Below are positions 25,294 through 34,788 of a stretch of 64,000 nucleotides of DNA, one piece after another. How positions within the stretch are numbered: the stretch's first letter is position 1; each line of letters begins with the position of its first letter. Position numbers and translations under genes: made by a program. Under the pieces are notes generated by a model that saw only the letters and a list, made by a program, of their open reading frames with translations, searched no databases and was not told the origin of the DNA. The stretch is taken from positions 1 to 64,000 of the forward strand of contig NZ_JACJKW010000014.1 in NCBI RefSeq assembly GCF_016901775.1, given 5' to 3'. Source of the DNA: Intestinimonas butyriciproducens. GTDB taxonomy: Bacteria > Bacillota > Clostridia > Oscillospirales > Butyricicoccaceae.

Positions 25294-25331
25294 ATAAAAA
25301 AGCTCCCGGCCTTGCCGGGAGCTTTTTTTAT
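25294..25331. terminator. Bidirectional terminator
   Basis: Stem AGCTCCCGGC / GCCGGGAGCT (25301-25323) with a 3-base loop, A-run and T-run. Between convergent ung and the LiaF-like gene. Confidence 0.9.
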
Positions 25332-25334
25332 GCT

Positions 25335-26018
25335 TCAGGGCTGCACATGAGTGGAGCCGAATACATTGGTGGAATCCAGATAGATTTTAGGGGAGTTTTC
25401 CGGCAAACCGGAGGGCATCTGGTTATAGGTGCGGCCGAACAGGGAAACGCCTTTGGTGTAGACCAGGGTGTTTTCCGGCAAGAGCAGGTGTATGGAGCCG
25501 AAAACGGCGGTGGTTTTCAGCTGGATGTCCTGGGCGATGACGGCGTCACGCAGATCCACCGTCAGAGATCCAAAGACCGCAGTGAGCCGGGCGCCGCCGG
25601 TGATGGTGTTCACGATGCGCCGGGTCTCGTGGGAAAAGACGGCCGACAATTCCGGCGCATGGCTTAGATCCATGGGCGGCGCTTCTCCGGCAGGCACCGG
25701 CACCCGGCGGGGCCGGGCCAGAAGACCAATGCCCAGGATGATGAGAAGAGCAGGAAACATCAGCTGGATCATCCGGTGCCAGCTGAGGAGCCCCCGGGCG
25801 GAAAACAGCAGCATCAGGCCGAAAACCAGACCCAGGGAGTTGCCGGTGTCAAAGCCGTTTTCCACAATGGAAAAAAGACAGGGGACGATGATAAATAAGC
25901 TCCACCAACCGTCGAAAAATAAATCAAAATGCCAAAAATCCATCACATCCCCGGCATAGCCCAGGCCGGCCAGTATGAGAACAACGCCCAGAAGAATGCG
26001 GGACCATTGCTGTTTCAT
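25335..26018 (-). CDS. LiaF-like membrane protein
   Basis: A 227-residue protein with about four hydrophobic segments in residues 8-107 and a C-terminal beta-rich domain (about residues 120-227) with the repeated pattern TAVFGSL, TAVFGSI and TNVFGST, typical of the LiaF C-terminal domain. LiaF proteins restrain LiaRS-type envelope-stress signalling, but no LiaRS pair is next to it here, so a more general envelope role is possible. It starts 18 bases after mtaB with GGGAGG before the ATG. Confidence 0.78.
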   Translation of the reverse strand: MKQQWSRILLGVVLILAGLGYAGDVMDFWHFDLFFDGWWSLFIIVPCLFSIVENGFDTGNSLGLVFGLMLLFSARGLLSWHRMIQLMFPALLIILGIGLLARPRRVPVPAGEAPPMDLSHAPELSAVFSHETRRIVNTITGGARLTAVFGSLTVDLRDAVIAQDIQLKTTAVFGSIHLLLPENTLVYTKGVSLFGRTYNQMPSGLPENSPKIYLDSTNVFGSTHVQP

Positions 26019-26036
26019 GGAAAGACCTCCCTTTTG

Positions 26037-27338
26037 TTATGGATTTTCCGGCAGAGTGCAGCCGGTGAGCCAGCCGTCCTCCGAAAGGCCGGTGATGCGC
26101 ACCGAAAGCAGCTGGTTGTGCAGTCCTTTTTCGCTTACCCGCACTTCACAGTATTCCGGAGAGAAACCGCTGGACAGTCCGTCCTTTTCCTGCTCAAAAA
26201 GAACGGGAAGCACCTGGCCCACCTTGGAACGGAGAAAATCCTGATGAAGCTTGTGAAAACGCCCGATTGCCTGCCGGCTCCGCTCTTCCTTTTCCTTCTG
26301 GGGAACCTGGTCCGGCATGGAATAGGCCGGGGTACCTTTCCGCCGGGAGTAGGGGAACACATGAACCTGGGCCAGACCGCAGGCTTCCACGAAAGCCAGG
26401 CTTTCTTCAAAATCCGCCTGGGTCTCTCCCGGAAAGCCCACGATCAGGTCGGTGGTCACAGCGCAGCCGGGGTAGGCCTTTTTCAGCATTTCCACCGATT
26501 GGGCATAGCGTTCCGGGGTGTATTTCCGGTTCATACGGCGCAGGGTATCCGGGCATCCGCTTTGCAAAGACAGGTGGAAATGGGGACACAGATTGGGATA
26601 GGGCCCCACCTCCTCCAGAAATTCCCGGGTGATGGTCCGGGGCTCCAGGGAGCCGACACGGATGCGGGTGTGGGGAGCGGCCCGGCAGATGGCGGCCAGC
26701 AAAGCGGCCGGGGAAGGATGATCGGGCAGATCGATGCCGTAGGAGCTGACCTCGATACCGGTGACGACGATCTCCTGATAGCCTTCCTTTTCCAGGGAAG
26801 CGGCCTGGCGCACAGCTTCCGTGAGGGGGATGGAGCGGCAGCGGCCCCGGGCATAGGGAATGATGCAGTAGGTGCAGAAATTCTGGCAACCGTCCTGCAC
26901 CTTGAGCAAAGCCCGGGTGCGGCCCCGTAAGCCTCCGGCGGGGAGCACTTCAAATTCCCGGGCTTCCTGTACGGCGCTGCCGCCGGAGAAGGAGGCCTGG
27001 GATTGAGCCTGTTCGGCCAATTCCACAATCTGTCCCTTGCAGCCGGTGCCCACCACAATGTCGGCGCCGCACATCTCCCGGGCCTGTTCCGGCTCCATCT
27101 GGCTGTAGCAGCCGCAGACGATCAAAGTGGCCTGGGGATTGATTTTCTTGCAGCGGCGGGCGGCATTGCGGGATTTTTTGTCGCTGAGGGCGGTGACAGT
27201 GCAGGTGTTGACGATATACACATGGGCAAATTCGTCAAAGGGAACGATGGTGTGTCCCCGCTGTTCAAACAGAGTCTCCAAAGCCTGGGTCTCAAACTGG
27301 TTGGTTTTGCAGCCCAGGGTGTAAAATGCGATTTTCAT
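26037..27338 (-). CDS. mtaB: tRNA t6A37 methylthiotransferase
   Basis: A 433-residue radical SAM enzyme that converts t6A to ms2t6A at position 37 of tRNA. The N-terminal MTTase domain has GCKTNQFE, NTCTV and CGCYSQ cysteines for the auxiliary cluster; the radical SAM motif is CQNFCTYCIIP; a TRAM-like segment closes the protein. GCKxNQ rather than GCxKN marks it as MtaB (YqeV) as opposed to MiaB or RimO. Start has GGAAGGTG upstream. First gene of a two-gene unit with the LiaF-like gene. Confidence 0.92.
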   Translation of the reverse strand: MKIAFYTLGCKTNQFETQALETLFEQRGHTIVPFDEFAHVYIVNTCTVTALSDKKSRNAARRCKKINPQATLIVCGCYSQMEPEQAREMCGADIVVGTGCKGQIVELAEQAQSQASFSGGSAVQEAREFEVLPAGGLRGRTRALLKVQDGCQNFCTYCIIPYARGRCRSIPLTEAVRQAASLEKEGYQEIVVTGIEVSSYGIDLPDHPSPAALLAAICRAAPHTRIRVGSLEPRTITREFLEEVGPYPNLCPHFHLSLQSGCPDTLRRMNRKYTPERYAQSVEMLKKAYPGCAVTTDLIVGFPGETQADFEESLAFVEACGLAQVHVFPYSRRKGTPAYSMPDQVPQKEKEERSRQAIGRFHKLHQDFLRSKVGQVLPVLFEQEKDGLSSGFSPEYCEVRVSEKGLHNQLLSVRITGLSEDGWLTGCTLPENP

Positions 27339-27385
27339 AATTCACCTTCCAAAGGGGATCAGGGTTTGATTTGTCATCTGACAGC

Positions 27386-27414
27386 ATTATAACGGAAAAA
27401 ATCCCTGGGGTAAA
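27386..27414 (-). promoter_or_regulatory. Promoter of mtaB unit
   Basis: Minus strand TTTACC (27409-27414), 17 bases, TATAAT (27386-27391), 48 bases before the mtaB start. Confidence 0.65.
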
Positions 27415-27481
27415 GGGCGAGGAAGGCATGGAGAAAAAAGGAGGTGCATAGACTTTACCACAGGAGAAAGGGGACAGTGCG

Positions 27482-28660
27482 ATGAAGAAATGCGGGAAGA
27501 AAGTTTTGGCCATGATTCTGTGTCTGGGAATGGTATGGGGAGGAGGAAAGGCCGCCCAGGTGCCGGAAGAAGAGCAGCTTCAGCCTCTGGCCGGCATTCA
27601 GGCTCCCAGCGCCATTCTCATGAGCGAGGATGGCACCGTGCTTTATGAAAAAGATGCCGATACCCCCAGGGAACCGGCCAGCGTCACCAAGGTGATGACC
27701 ATGCTTCTGGTGATGGAGGCTTTGGAAAATGGGCAGATCACACTGGATGAGATGGTGACCACTTCGGCCTATGCCGCCAGCATGGGAGGCAGTCAGATTT
27801 ACCTGAAGGAAAACGAGCAGATGACAGTGGATGAGATGCTGAAATCGGTGGCGGTGGCTTCGGCCAACGACTGTGCCGTGGCACTGGCGGAGCATCTGGC
27901 CGGAACAGAGGAAGCCTTTGTGGCCCGGATGAATGAACGGGCCGCACAGCTGGGGATGGAGAACACCCATTTTCAAAACTGCAACGGTCTGCCAGCCGAC
28001 GGCCATGTGACCACGGCACGGGACATTGCCATGATGTCCCGCCAGCTGATGGGCCATGAAAAAATCTTTGAATATACCAGGATCTGGACCGATTGGGTGC
28101 GCAACGGTACCTTTGGCCTGACCAATACCAACAAGATGATCAATACTTATCAGGGCATGACCGGGCTGAAAACCGGTTATACCACCGGGGCGGGATATTG
28201 CCTGTCAGCCACGGCAGAACGGGAGGGGCTTTCTCTCATCGCCGTGGTGATGGGAGCGGCCGATTCCCAAAGCCGCAATGCCGATGCGGCCGCCCTTCTC
28301 AACTACGGCTTTGCAGGCTATCAGGCGGTGCCCATTACAGCAGACCAGCCCATCATGCCGGTGCCGGTGCTGCTGGGGAAACAGGAGTATGTGCTCTGCC
28401 AGCTGGAAGAGCGGCCGCCGTTGGTGCTGAAAAAAGAATTGGTGCCCACTTTGGAAAAGGAACTGGCGATGGCGCCCTCTCTTTCGGCTCCGGTGAAAGA
28501 AGGCGCCCGGGCCGGTCTGCTCACCATCCGCAGCCAGGGGGAAGAAATCGCCCGGATTCCGGTGGTTACAGCAGAAAAAGTGGAAAAAAAGAGTCCGGGC
28601 GGCCTGTTTCTGGAACTTTTTAAACGGTGTGCCATGGAGCGGGAAGAAGGGAGAATGTGA
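27482..28660 (+). CDS. dacF: D-alanyl-D-alanine carboxypeptidase (DacF/PBP5-like)
   Basis: A 392-residue exported low-molecular-weight PBP that trims the terminal D-Ala of stem peptides. There is a signal peptide (residues 1 to about 25), then S67-V-T-K70, S127-A-N129 and K231-T-G, the three active-site motifs of the S11 family. A beta-rich C-terminal domain with VLLGKQEYVLCQLEE follows, as in DacF/PBP5. The gene divergently faces mtaB. The ribosome site is AAAGGGGA. Firmicutes have several such enzymes, so DacF versus DacA is not certain. Confidence 0.88.
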   Translation: MKKCGKKVLAMILCLGMVWGGGKAAQVPEEEQLQPLAGIQAPSAILMSEDGTVLYEKDADTPREPASVTKVMTMLLVMEALENGQITLDEMVTTSAYAASMGGSQIYLKENEQMTVDEMLKSVAVASANDCAVALAEHLAGTEEAFVARMNERAAQLGMENTHFQNCNGLPADGHVTTARDIAMMSRQLMGHEKIFEYTRIWTDWVRNGTFGLTNTNKMINTYQGMTGLKTGYTTGAGYCLSATAEREGLSLIAVVMGAADSQSRNADAAALLNYGFAGYQAVPITADQPIMPVPVLLGKQEYVLCQLEERPPLVLKKELVPTLEKELAMAPSLSAPVKEGARAGLLTIRSQGEEIARIPVVTAEKVEKKSPGGLFLELFKRCAMEREEGRM

Positions 28661-28709
28661 AAAAAATTAAAATCTTCCAGGGAATTTGCGAAATCTTCGA
28701 GAAATCCGG

Positions 28710-28738
28710 TTGTAACTCTTGATGGTTTATGATATCAT
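28710..28738 (+). promoter_or_regulatory. Promoter of small P-loop gene
   Basis: TTGTAA (28710-28715), 17 bases, TATCAT (28733-28738). Confidence 0.65.
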
Positions 28739-28769
28739 TTGATAAACAACTGTTAGGAGGAACGCACTT

Positions 28770-29183
28770 ATGGTAAAAGTCTTTATGGGCCTTCCCGGAA
28801 GTGGAAAAACTAAGCATCTTATCGATCTTGTAAATAACGCGGTGGAAAACGAGTCGGGCAATGTGGTCTGCATCGAACTGGGGCAGAAGCTGCGCTTTGA
28901 CCTGAACCACAACGCCAAGCTGGTGGACATCACCGAGTATGATTTCCAGGGCAGCTTTGAAACCCTGATGGCCTTTGTCAACGGTATGTATGCCGGCAAT
29001 TATGACATCACTCACATCTTCATCGACAGCACCCTGAAGATCGTGGGCTGCGATGATGTGGAAGCCATCGAATCCTTCCTCAGCCGTCTGGACGCTTTCA
29101 GCGAAAAGACCGGCGTCAAGTTCACTGTCAGCCTGAGCGCCGATGTGAGCCGGGCTACAGACAAGATCAAAAAGTATTTCTAA
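28770..29183 (+). CDS. Small P-loop NTPase of unknown function
   Basis: A 137-residue cytoplasmic protein starting MVKVFMGLPGSGKTKHL; GLPGSGKT (residues 7-14) is a clear Walker A. A Walker B-like THIFID follows near residue 87. It is close to the minimum size for an ATP-binding core with no added domain. An excellent AGGAGG ribosome site and near-consensus promoter suggest strong expression. Own terminator follows. No partner is visible, and I do not recognise the family. Confidence 0.8.
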   Translation: MVKVFMGLPGSGKTKHLIDLVNNAVENESGNVVCIELGQKLRFDLNHNAKLVDITEYDFQGSFETLMAFVNGMYAGNYDITHIFIDSTLKIVGCDDVEAIESFLSRLDAFSEKTGVKFTVSLSADVSRATDKIKKYF

Positions 29184-29195
29184 GTGCGCGGAAGC

Positions 29196-29231
29196 GAGCG
29201 GGCGGGGCAGAATGCTCCGCCCGTTCTTTTT
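29196..29231 (+). terminator. Terminator of P-loop gene
   Basis: GC-rich stem CGGGCGGGGCA / TGCTCCGCCCG (29199-29223) followed by TTCTTTTT. Confidence 0.8.
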
Positions 29232-29376
29232 GCCGGAAGAAGGCAGAAATTTGGCCTTTTTCACATTCCCATTTGCCGCGCTTTATGTTACAATGATAAA
29301 AGGCCCAATAGACCCGGCGGATCTGCCGGGCCCCGGGCATATCTTTCCGTGAACGATGAAGCAAAGAGGGTTCTGT

Positions 29377-30750
29377 GTGAAAAGACTGGGAAAAAAGTTT
29401 TTGGCAGTTGTTTTGCTGATGGGATTGATCCTGTCTCTCAGCGGCTGCTCGGTGGAAAGCGGCGACGCTTTGGCCAGCCTGCCCCGGCTGCCGGGAGAAT
29501 ATCTGGCGCTGCAGCAGCAGGTGGATGCAATCCTGGCCCAGGGGTATATCCCTGCCGTGGCCGAAAGCGGTCAGAACCGTCAGGCCATGCAACAGCAGGA
29601 TATCGACGGGGACGGGCAGAAGGAGATCATCTCCTTTTACCGCAGCTCTACCAGCGGCGAATATATGATCTATGTCCATAAGCGCCAGGGAGATGACTAT
29701 GTGGAGCTGGGGCATGCCAAGGGATACGGACGGTATCTGAAAGAAGTGTCCTACCCCCGGTGTCAGAACAATGGGGCCCGGGCCATCGCCCTCAGCTGGG
29801 GCATGGAGGATGACAGTGCTTCGGGAATGTCGGTGCACACCCTGGGCAGCGATGGGTTGAATGAAGCATTGGCTGTCCGATACAGCAATTCCTACATTGC
29901 CGATGTGGACTATGACGGGGTGGACGAAATTTTCCTCACCGCCTTTGACCGGGTGGGCGGCGCGATGGTGATGACCGCTTACGGCTTCCGGAACGGGGCC
30001 TGCACGGAGATTTCTCAGACGCCCCTGTCTTCCGATGTGAAAAATGTGGTGAAGATCACAAAAAGCACCATTCCCGGCCAGTGGGGTCTGTCTCTTTATG
30101 TGGACAGCCTGGCGGCCACCGGCGGCTATATCACCGACATCGTGGAGCTGCGCAGCGGCGTTTTGACCAATACCACCCTGGGCAGCGGCAGCAAACGCAG
30201 CGCCGCCACCTGGCGTCCGGTGAATATCACCTGTCAGGATATTGACAATGACGGGATTCCGGAAGTGCCGCTGGGAGATATGCTCCCCGGCTATACCGAT
30301 CCGGAGGCGGCAGATACCATGTGGAAACTGCGATGGACCCGCTTTGAAAACGGCGGCGCCAGTGGCGTGGCTATAGAGACTTTCCACGCCCCGGCGGACG
30401 GATGGTATTTTCAGTGGCCGGAGACATGGGGCAGCAATGTGAGCGCCCAGCGCAAGAGCGAGGCGGGAATCATCAAGACCACCTTCCTGGTGCCGGTGGA
30501 AGGGGCGGAAGAGGGGTACCTTTTCCAGGGAGAGAACAATGTGCTGCTCCAGATCTGGATGTTTACCGGAGACAACCGGCAGGAATATTTTGCTAGCAGC
30601 GGCATGGAATGGCTGCACACCAGCGACAACGCCATCTATGGCTATTCCCTGCCGGAAAACGGTTATCCCCAGTTGTCCCTCAGTGCCGATCAGGTGGCGC
30701 GGAGTTTTCATGCAATCACAAAGGAATGGACTTCGGAGGTTTTCAGCTGA
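29377..30750 (+). CDS. Lipoprotein with calcium-loop (FG-GAP/VCBS-like) repeats
   Basis: A 457-residue surface lipoprotein: basic N-terminus, hydrophobic stretch and lipobox LSGC at about residue 24 when counted from GTG 29377. Three DxDxDG-type calcium loops are visible (QDIDGDGQKEI, ADVDYDGVDEI, QDIDNDGIPEV), as in beta-propeller FG-GAP proteins. GTG 29377 is preferred because AGAGGG lies 6 bases upstream; ATG 29356 is an alternative. It is followed after 2 bases by a two-component system, so it may sense or modulate the signal for the kinase. Confidence 0.8.
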   Translation: MKRLGKKFLAVVLLMGLILSLSGCSVESGDALASLPRLPGEYLALQQQVDAILAQGYIPAVAESGQNRQAMQQQDIDGDGQKEIISFYRSSTSGEYMIYVHKRQGDDYVELGHAKGYGRYLKEVSYPRCQNNGARAIALSWGMEDDSASGMSVHTLGSDGLNEALAVRYSNSYIADVDYDGVDEIFLTAFDRVGGAMVMTAYGFRNGACTEISQTPLSSDVKNVVKITKSTIPGQWGLSLYVDSLAATGGYITDIVELRSGVLTNTTLGSGSKRSAATWRPVNITCQDIDNDGIPEVPLGDMLPGYTDPEAADTMWKLRWTRFENGGASGVAIETFHAPADGWYFQWPETWGSNVSAQRKSEAGIIKTTFLVPVEGAEEGYLFQGENNVLLQIWMFTGDNRQEYFASSGMEWLHTSDNAIYGYSLPENGYPQLSLSADQVARSFHAITKEWTSEVFS

Positions 30751-30752
30751 TT

Positions 30753-31439
30753 ATGAATAAAAAAGTGTTGATTCTGGAAGATGAGGACAATATCCGCAGT
30801 TTTGTGGTCATCAATCTGAAGCGGGCCGGATATGAGACGGTGGAATTTGCCCTGGGAGAGGATGCGGTCACTTATGTGCGCACCCACAACGATGTGGATG
30901 TGGCCATTCTGGATGTGATGCTCCCGGACATCGACGGCTTTGAAGTCTGCCGTCGCATCCGGGGCAGCGGCAGCCGGATGGGCATCATCATGCTCACCGC
31001 GTTGTCCCAGGAAAACGATAAGATCAACGGTTTTATGACCGGGGCGGACGATTATGTGGGCAAGCCCTTTTCGGTGGTGGAGCTGGTGGCCCGGGTGGAC
31101 GCTTTGTACCGCCGCCTGACCCAAGGCAGCTTCAATGCCGATGTGATCACTTCCGGACCGTTTTCTCTCAACCTCCGTTCACGGGAGCTGATGAAAAACG
31201 GACAGAGGATCGATCTGACCCAGGTGGAATATCTGCTGATGAAGAATTTCCTGGAAAACCGGGGGCGTGCCCTGGCCCGGGACGAGATTATGAACGAAGT
31301 GTGGGGGCGGGATTACCACGGAGACCTGAAAGTGGTGGATGTGAACATCCGCCGTCTGCGGCTGAAAATCGAAGACGATGCCGCAGCTCCCAAGTATATC
31401 GCCACCATCTGGGGATTCGGCTATAAATGGGAAGCTTAA
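30753..31439 (+). CDS. OmpR/PhoB-family response regulator
   Basis: A 228-residue regulator with an N-terminal receiver (phosphoacceptor D54 in AILDVMLPD, acidic pair near residue 10, Lys near 105 in VGKPF) and a C-terminal winged-helix DNA-binding domain (GRALARDEIMNEVWG, then VVDVNIRRLRLKIE). The ATG at 30753 is the start homologues share; CGGAGG lies 13 bases upstream, within the end of the lipoprotein gene. Co-transcribed with the kinase 18 bases later. Confidence 0.93.
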   Translation: MNKKVLILEDEDNIRSFVVINLKRAGYETVEFALGEDAVTYVRTHNDVDVAILDVMLPDIDGFEVCRRIRGSGSRMGIIMLTALSQENDKINGFMTGADDYVGKPFSVVELVARVDALYRRLTQGSFNADVITSGPFSLNLRSRELMKNGQRIDLTQVEYLLMKNFLENRGRALARDEIMNEVWGRDYHGDLKVVDVNIRRLRLKIEDDAAAPKYIATIWGFGYKWEA

Positions 31440-31457
31440 GCAGGAGCGGGAGAGAGA

Positions 31458-32972
31458 ATGGCTGAAGGAATCAAGAAACAGGCGGGGGACGGCCCCATGA
31501 AAAAAGCGGCCCTTTGGCTGAGCCGGCATAAAATGAGCGGGATCAAACGGCGGTGGATCGTCAACAACATGAGCATCGTCGTGCTTTTGCTTGCCATCAT
31601 GTTTATCGCCGTGGGAGCGGCCACCACCAATTATTTTTACGATTCTCTTCATACCAGCCTGCAAAGCCGGGCCAATTCCAGCGCCAAAAACTTTTCCTCC
31701 TATATGAGCTCTACCTATGATGAGTTTTATGGCTATGCCCAGCAGCAGATCACCGAATTCAGTGACAAAGACAAAATGGAGATGCAGGTGCTGGACAGCA
31801 ACGGGCTGATCATCAGTTCCTCCACCGGTCTGGTGGCGGGCACTGTGCCGGCCACCAACGATGTGAATCTGTGCATCGAGACCGGCGAGATGCAGTCCTT
31901 CACCGGTTATGACCCTTCCACCGAAGAGCGGATCATGGCGGTGACGGCTCCGGTGTTCCGGAAAAACAGCCAGGATCTCATCGGGGAAGTGCGCTTTGTC
32001 ACATCCCTTAAGCTGCTGGACCGGCAGGTGGGGCAGATTTATCTGATGCTGGCCGGGGCCGCCCTGGCGGTGCTGCTTTTGCTCACCGTGACCAACCAGT
32101 TTTTCATCCATTCCATCGTCAACCCGGTGCTGAAAATCAACGAACTGGCTCAGAAGATCGCCCAGGGGCAGTATGGAGCCAGGCTGGATATGGATTTCCG
32201 GGATGAAATGGGAGAGCTTTGCAACACCATCAACAATATGTCCACCGAGATCGCCCGGATGGAAAAGCTGAAAAACGACTTTATCTCTTCGGTGTCCCAC
32301 GAGCTGCGCACACCCCTTACCGCCATCGGCGGCTGGGCCGAGACGGTGGAAAACAATCTGGATGACAAAAACACCGTGGAGACCGGGTTGGACATCATCC
32401 GCAAGGAGACCACCCGTCTGTCCCGGATGGTGGAAGAGCTGCTGGATTTTTCCCGGCTGGAAAGCGGCCGGATGAAACTCCAGACCGAAGTGCTGGATCT
32501 GCGGGGAGAAGTGTACGACGCCCTGTTTGTCTATAACGAGATGCTTCGGCAGGAGGGCATCGAAACCAGCTACCACGAACCTTCTCAGCCGGTGTATGTC
32601 AGCGGCGACCGCAACCGGCTGCGCCAGGTGTTCCTCAATATCATTGATAACGCTGCGAAATATGGCGTCAGCGGCGGCAAAGTGGAGATTTCCATCGGGG
32701 TGGAGGAACAAAGCGCCGTGGTGCGCATCCGGGACTATGGCCAGGGCATTCCGGCCGATGAGCTGCCCTTGGTCAAGGAAAAATTCTTCAAGGGCAGCGC
32801 CCGCCAGAGAGGGGCCGGTATCGGTCTGGCCGTGTGCGATGAGATCGTGGCCATGCACGACGGCTCTCTGGATATCGACAGCATTTATGGGGAGGGCACC
32901 ACGGTGAGCATCCGTCTGCCCATGGCCCCGTCTATGGGAGGAACCGATGAAACAACAACCGAAGGAATTTAA
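31458..32972 (+). CDS. Sensor histidine kinase
   Basis: A 504-residue membrane kinase: membrane helix near residues 36-57, about 135 extracytoplasmic residues, second helix near 192-216, HAMP domain (about 217-268), HisKA with phospho-acceptor H281 in SHELRTPL, and an HATPase domain with NIIDNAAKYG (N box), DYGQGIPADE (G1) and GAGIGLAVC (G2). It should phosphorylate the preceding regulator. Its stop lies 26 bases inside the DUF1385 gene. Confidence 0.93.
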   Translation: MAEGIKKQAGDGPMKKAALWLSRHKMSGIKRRWIVNNMSIVVLLLAIMFIAVGAATTNYFYDSLHTSLQSRANSSAKNFSSYMSSTYDEFYGYAQQQITEFSDKDKMEMQVLDSNGLIISSSTGLVAGTVPATNDVNLCIETGEMQSFTGYDPSTEERIMAVTAPVFRKNSQDLIGEVRFVTSLKLLDRQVGQIYLMLAGAALAVLLLLTVTNQFFIHSIVNPVLKINELAQKIAQGQYGARLDMDFRDEMGELCNTINNMSTEIARMEKLKNDFISSVSHELRTPLTAIGGWAETVENNLDDKNTVETGLDIIRKETTRLSRMVEELLDFSRLESGRMKLQTEVLDLRGEVYDALFVYNEMLRQEGIETSYHEPSQPVYVSGDRNRLRQVFLNIIDNAAKYGVSGGKVEISIGVEEQSAVVRIRDYGQGIPADELPLVKEKFFKGSARQRGAGIGLAVCDEIVAMHDGSLDIDSIYGEGTTVSIRLPMAPSMGGTDETTTEGI

Positions 32973-33888
32973 AACCACCATCGGCGGCCAGGCCCTCATC
33001 GAGGGCATTCTGATGCGCGGTCCCCGCAAGACCGCCATCGTGGTGCGCAAGCCCGATGGGGAGTTTGCCATAAAGGAAGAAGAAGTGGGGACCGTCCGGA
33101 AAAATCCGGTGCTGCGTCTGCCTTTGATCCGGGGTGTTCTGGGATTCTGGGATTCCATGAAATACGGCATCAGCGCTCTGACCTATTCCGCTGAGTTTTT
33201 TGAAGAGGAAGACCCTTCCCAGCAGCCGGGAAAGGTGGAAAGCTGGCTTCTCAAAAAGTTCGGCAGCGAAAAGCTGGATAAAATTCTCATGGGTTTTGCC
33301 CTGGTCACCGGTATCGCTCTGCCTGTGGCGCTGTTTATTCTGCTGCCCACCCTTTTGGCGGGGTTTCTCCCCAACGGATCTTCCAACATCCTGCGCAATT
33401 TGCTGGAAGGCGTGGTGCGCATTCTGATTTTTCTGGCTTTTATTATTGTCACATCCAAGCAGAGCGATATCAAGCGGACCTATATGTATCACGGGGCCGA
33501 GCACAAAACCATTGCCTGTTATGAAAAAGGCTGGGAGCTGACGGTGGACAACATCCGCCAGTGCAGCCGGTTTCATCCCCGCTGCGGTACCAGCTTTTTG
33601 TTTGTGGTGATGATCATCAGCATTCTGGTCTTTTCGGTGTTTACCTGGCAGAGCCCCTGGGTTCGCATGGCCCTGCGGCTTTTGCTTCTGCCTGTGGTGG
33701 TGGGCATCAGTTATGAGATCAACCGGTGGGTGGGCCGCCATGACAATGGACTTTCCATGGCTCTGCGGGCGCCGGGACTGTTTTTGCAGCGTTTTACGAC
33801 CAATGAGCCGGACGACAGCATGATCGAGGTGGCCATCGAGGCCATCCGGCGGGTCATTCCCGAAAATCAAGGAGAAGACAGGTGGTAA
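32947..33888 (+). CDS. DUF1385 (YqhQ-like) membrane protein
   Basis: A 313-residue protein matching the DUF1385 family, with GGQALIEGILMRGP at the N-terminus, AEHKTIACYE in the middle and SRFHPRCGTSF, plus about three or four membrane helices (residues 115-265). Function is unknown. In many Clostridia it stands next to prmC, as here. ATG at 32947 has GGGAGG upstream and overlaps the kinase gene by 26 bases. Confidence 0.9.
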   Translation: MKQQPKEFKTTIGGQALIEGILMRGPRKTAIVVRKPDGEFAIKEEEVGTVRKNPVLRLPLIRGVLGFWDSMKYGISALTYSAEFFEEEDPSQQPGKVESWLLKKFGSEKLDKILMGFALVTGIALPVALFILLPTLLAGFLPNGSSNILRNLLEGVVRILIFLAFIIVTSKQSDIKRTYMYHGAEHKTIACYEKGWELTVDNIRQCSRFHPRCGTSFLFVVMIISILVFSVFTWQSPWVRMALRLLLLPVVVGISYEINRWVGRHDNGLSMALRAPGLFLQRFTTNEPDDSMIEVAIEAIRRVIPENQGEDRW

Positions 33889-33894
33889 TGGGAT

Positions 33895-34770
33895 ATGGTA
33901 GGCACCATTTCGGATGTATATTTGGACTTGCGCAATGAACTGCGTCATCACGGGGTCACCTCGGCCCCTTTGGAGGCCAAGGAACTGCTGGCTTTTGCCC
34001 TGGAGATCCCACGGGCGGAATTTAATGAGCGCAGCGGGAGCTACCTTTTCGACGAACAGCTGAAGCGGCTGAATGAGCTGAAAAGCCGTCGTTTGAAAGG
34101 GGAACCCTTGGCTCATATCATCGGGGAATGGGATTTTTATTCCCTCACCTTTACTTTGACCCCCGGCGTGCTCATCCCCCGGCCGGACACCGAAACGCTG
34201 GTGGATGCCGGCCTGGCCTTTTTCAGCCGCCGGGAACGGGGCAGGATGCTGGATCTGTGCTGCGGCAGCGGCTGCGTGGGCATCGCTTTGCTGAAAAATC
34301 TGCCGGATACCATCAGCTGTGTCTTTGCCGACACCTCCGAGGAAGCTTTGGCGGTGACCAAGGAAAACCTGGTGCGTCACCGGCTGACATTTCGAGGGCT
34401 GACGGTGGCCCAGGATGCGCTGAAACCCTGTGACCCGGCTCTGGGCAAATTCAATCTCATCGTTTCCAATCCACCCTATATTCCCACCGGGGACATTCCG
34501 GGGCTGGATGTGAGCGTGAAGGATTATGAGCCTCATGTGGCGCTGGACGGCGGGGCCGACGGATTGGATTTCTATCGGGCCATTGCCGCAAATTTCAAAG
34601 ACGCTCTGACCAAAAACGGTATGCTGGCCTTTGAGTGCGGTATGGGCCAGGCCCAGCAGCTGGAGGAAATTATGAGGGAAAATGGATACGAGGATATCCG
34701 TATTCTCCGGGATTTCTCCGGTGTGGAGCGGGTGGTCACCGGTGTGCGCACACCGCCGGAAAAGATGTAA
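33895..34770 (+). CDS. prmC: Peptide chain release factor N5-glutamine methyltransferase
   Basis: A 291-residue PrmC (HemK) that methylates the GGQ glutamine of release factors with S-adenosylmethionine. The N-terminal helical domain is followed by the Rossmann domain with LDLCCGSGCVGIAL and the catalytic SNPPYIP. The usual release-factor gene prfA is not adjacent here. Starts 6 bases after the DUF1385 stop; AGGTGG is the ribosome site. Confidence 0.92.
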   Translation: MVGTISDVYLDLRNELRHHGVTSAPLEAKELLAFALEIPRAEFNERSGSYLFDEQLKRLNELKSRRLKGEPLAHIIGEWDFYSLTFTLTPGVLIPRPDTETLVDAGLAFFSRRERGRMLDLCCGSGCVGIALLKNLPDTISCVFADTSEEALAVTKENLVRHRLTFRGLTVAQDALKPCDPALGKFNLIVSNPPYIPTGDIPGLDVSVKDYEPHVALDGGADGLDFYRAIAANFKDALTKNGMLAFECGMGQAQQLEEIMRENGYEDIRILRDFSGVERVVTGVRTPPEKM

Positions 34771-34774
34771 AAAA

Positions 34775-34788
34775 CGAACAAATGTTGC
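34775..34788. promoter_or_regulatory. SOS (LexA) box of recA
   Basis: CGAACAAATGTTGC matches the Bacillus-type LexA consensus CGAACRNRYGTTYC at 13 of 14 positions and overlaps the -35 of the recA promoter. Confidence 0.85.
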
